47,160 nucleotides of DNA from Burkholderiales bacterium. Its GTDB lineage: Bacteria > Pseudomonadota > Gammaproteobacteria > Burkholderiales > Burkholderiaceae_C. Location of the stretch: positions 1-47,160 of the forward strand of contig JANYJJ010000118.1 in the NCBI GenBank assembly GCA_025358485.1. The letters run 5' to 3'. The notes below the pieces were generated by a model. That model worked only from the letters and a program-made list of their open reading frames with translations. It had not been told where the DNA came from and made no database searches. Numbering within the stretch: the stretch's first letter is position 1; the number at the start of each line of letters is the position of its first letter. The position numbers and the translations under genes were made by a program. Positions 45,673 to 47,160 of this stretch are shown one piece after another.

Positions 45673-47160
45673 GCAAAGGCGATATCCGGCAGCCAGGGCT
45701 CGCATCAGCCACGTGGTGGTGTCTGCTGTCCAACCGCAACGCAGCAACCCAAATAATGAATTCGGCGCGGCCTTTGGGCTTTTCGCGCGATGCGGCCTGA
45801 TGAAAGCCAAGGAAATACTGCAAGCGGCCGGGCGGTTGGTGTTGCAGCACCAGCTTCCTGGCGCAGCAGCGACAAAACAAGCGGGCCAAGCCATTCAGCC
45901 TCACCTGATTCGTGAGCTTGCCAACAGCTGGCAGGCGCTTGACGGCAAGCATCCTCGGCTAAGCAACTTGTTGAATCAGCCAACTCAGAGTGCTGCGGCT
46001 GTGTCCGACAGAAGACAGACTCGCTCTTTGCCCCCGCTCAACGCGCTGCGCAGCGAAGCGGCAGCGCGCCTTGCCTACAGCCAGCCGGCCCATTGGCCAT
46101 TGCCGTCTACTGAGTTGTTCAAACCCGCAGCAGCTGGCCTTCAAGGCCTCTCAGTCCAGGCGTGGAAAGACGTGACTCAGAAGTTTGGCCTTGATCTGTC
46201 AATCAAGATTTTTTTGATGCCAATGTGCGGGGCGGCTTGCCAGCCGTGATCGAGACCATGAAAAAAGCAGGTGCGCGTTTGAGTTTGACGCCGGTTGAAG
46301 CCGCGCGCTTTTCCTACGTGGCACTCACACCGTGCGCGCGCCGATCCGACCCCGATGGAGTTTTTGCTCTGTCGTTGCACGACGCCGGCCACATGGTCGG
46401 TGCTCACGGCACCTCCGAAATTGAGGAAACCGCTGGCGATCAATACGTGGGGTTTTTGGTTCAAAGCATCTATGCCCATGACCCGTCAAGTCGCCGGGCG
46501 AGCGAGCAGCAGCAAGCGCAAATTCCTATCGACAGTGCCCACTCGCTTGATCAGCAGCCTGCCGTTGTCAGCGCAATCACCGATCAGATGTCCAGAAACT
46601 TCCGAGCCATGGATGAGCTTCGCATCGAGGTGGCCGTGGTCAAAGAGTTTTACAGAATCCAACGCAGAGAGACAACGGTTTACCACCCCAAGATGACCTG
46701 GACTGAAAAGCTTGCAGACGACGCCAAAACCATCTGGCGCTTGCTCAAGCCGCAAATTGTTCACCTGACGCCTCGGCAACAAACGCGCATCCAAACCTTG
46801 GTCGATCAGCATGGATGGACAAGCTTAGACAAAGGCTACGGCGCACCGATGGTTGACACCAACCCCTACCAAATCGGCATGCTGAAGTGGGTGCGTGGTG
46901 TGCTGGCCCCGGCAGTGGCCAAGGAATCAAAACCCTGTCTGATGAACTGGTCACAGTTTCAACAGCGCGCACAGCACATGGTGGCGTTCGGATTGCTGTT
47001 GGAGCGCACATCGCCAAGCGTGCTGTCAGCCGGCCGTACAGGATTGGGCATCAACGCCACCCAGCTCCCTGCGGCTGTACGCAATTTCGATTTGCGTAGG
47101 ACTTACCCGCAGATTCTTCTGGAAGTGCAGCGCAACATACCCGCCCTGCCGCAGCCGCGC
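45669..47160 (+). pseudogene. HDxxH protein, paralog 3, frameshifted and cut by window end
   Basis: ATG at 45669 overlaps the previous stop (ATGA). Three reading frames are needed to cover the family. The first gives ATWWCLLSNRNAATQIMNSA (first shared helix) and stops at 45799. The second, open to 46249, gives HLIRELANSWQALDG (second shared helix), PAHW and AWKDVTQKFGLDLSIKI. The shift to the third is at a run of seven T (46209-46215), after which FDANVRGGLPAV, FSYVALTP, LHDAGHMVGAHGTSEIEETAGD (HDxxH-x11-E intact) and DLRRTYPQILLEV continue to the window end. The first shift lies between about 45750 and 45800. Either a recent pseudogene, a phase-variable gene, or sequencing error at the T run; the first shift has no homopolymer to explain it. 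Confidence 0.8.

Overview
The window looks like chromosomal DNA of a GC-rich betaproteobacterium, most likely Burkholderiales close to Comamonadaceae. This is inferred from the hemC-hemD-hemX-hemY cluster divergent from ppc, the protein style and the codon use; no rRNA or marker search was possible.

Layout. 1-3935 (minus): a large NLR/STAND-type protein, cut by the window start, with a nucleosidase-like N-terminus, a NACHT NTPase, pentapeptide-like repeats and near-identical WD40 repeats. 4174-7296: an orphan sensor kinase and a divergent M48 (Ste24-like) protease. 7760-9331 (minus): a Fic protein with an N-terminal helix-turn-helix-like region, preceded by five regularly spaced direct repeats. 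9702-9778: tRNA-Arg. 9828-17057: hemY, hemX, hemD and hemC on the minus strand and ppc on the plus strand. 17090-21195: an IS630 remnant and a GAF-PAS5-GGDEF-EAL protein. 21230-25642 (minus): an IS21-like remnant, a GNAT acetyltransferase, and alaS joined by 4-base overlaps to a Phd/PIN toxin-antitoxin pair. 25772-28316: succinate-semialdehyde dehydrogenase and a degenerate GGDEF protein. 28422-28495: tRNA-Gly. 28903-32067: a small exported repeat protein facing a NIT-domain hybrid-free kinase/response regulator pair.

32678 to the window end is the most novel part: eight or more plus-strand genes in a row, mostly unrecognised. The first two encode Ser/Pro/Thr/Asn-rich proteins with similar N-termini; the larger has two hydrophobic segments and a duplicated domain. 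The next six all begin with the same, apparently undescribed, N-terminal region of roughly 70-110 residues: an Asn-Arg helix (W-x-x-Q-x-N-R-x-x-A-A-x-L-L) followed by a second helix (R-x-L-A-x-A-Y). Behind it sit different C-termini: a histidine phosphatase, an unknown protein with one hydrophobic segment, a duplicated pentapeptide-repeat module, and three tandem paralogs with an HDxxH-x11-E motif like that of COQ4. The last three starts are tightly coupled (ATGA overlaps or 2-base spacing), and the third paralog is frameshifted. A common head on unrelated enzymatic or structural tails suggests a sorting or delivery domain for a set of effectors; this is inference, as no secretion apparatus lies in the window.
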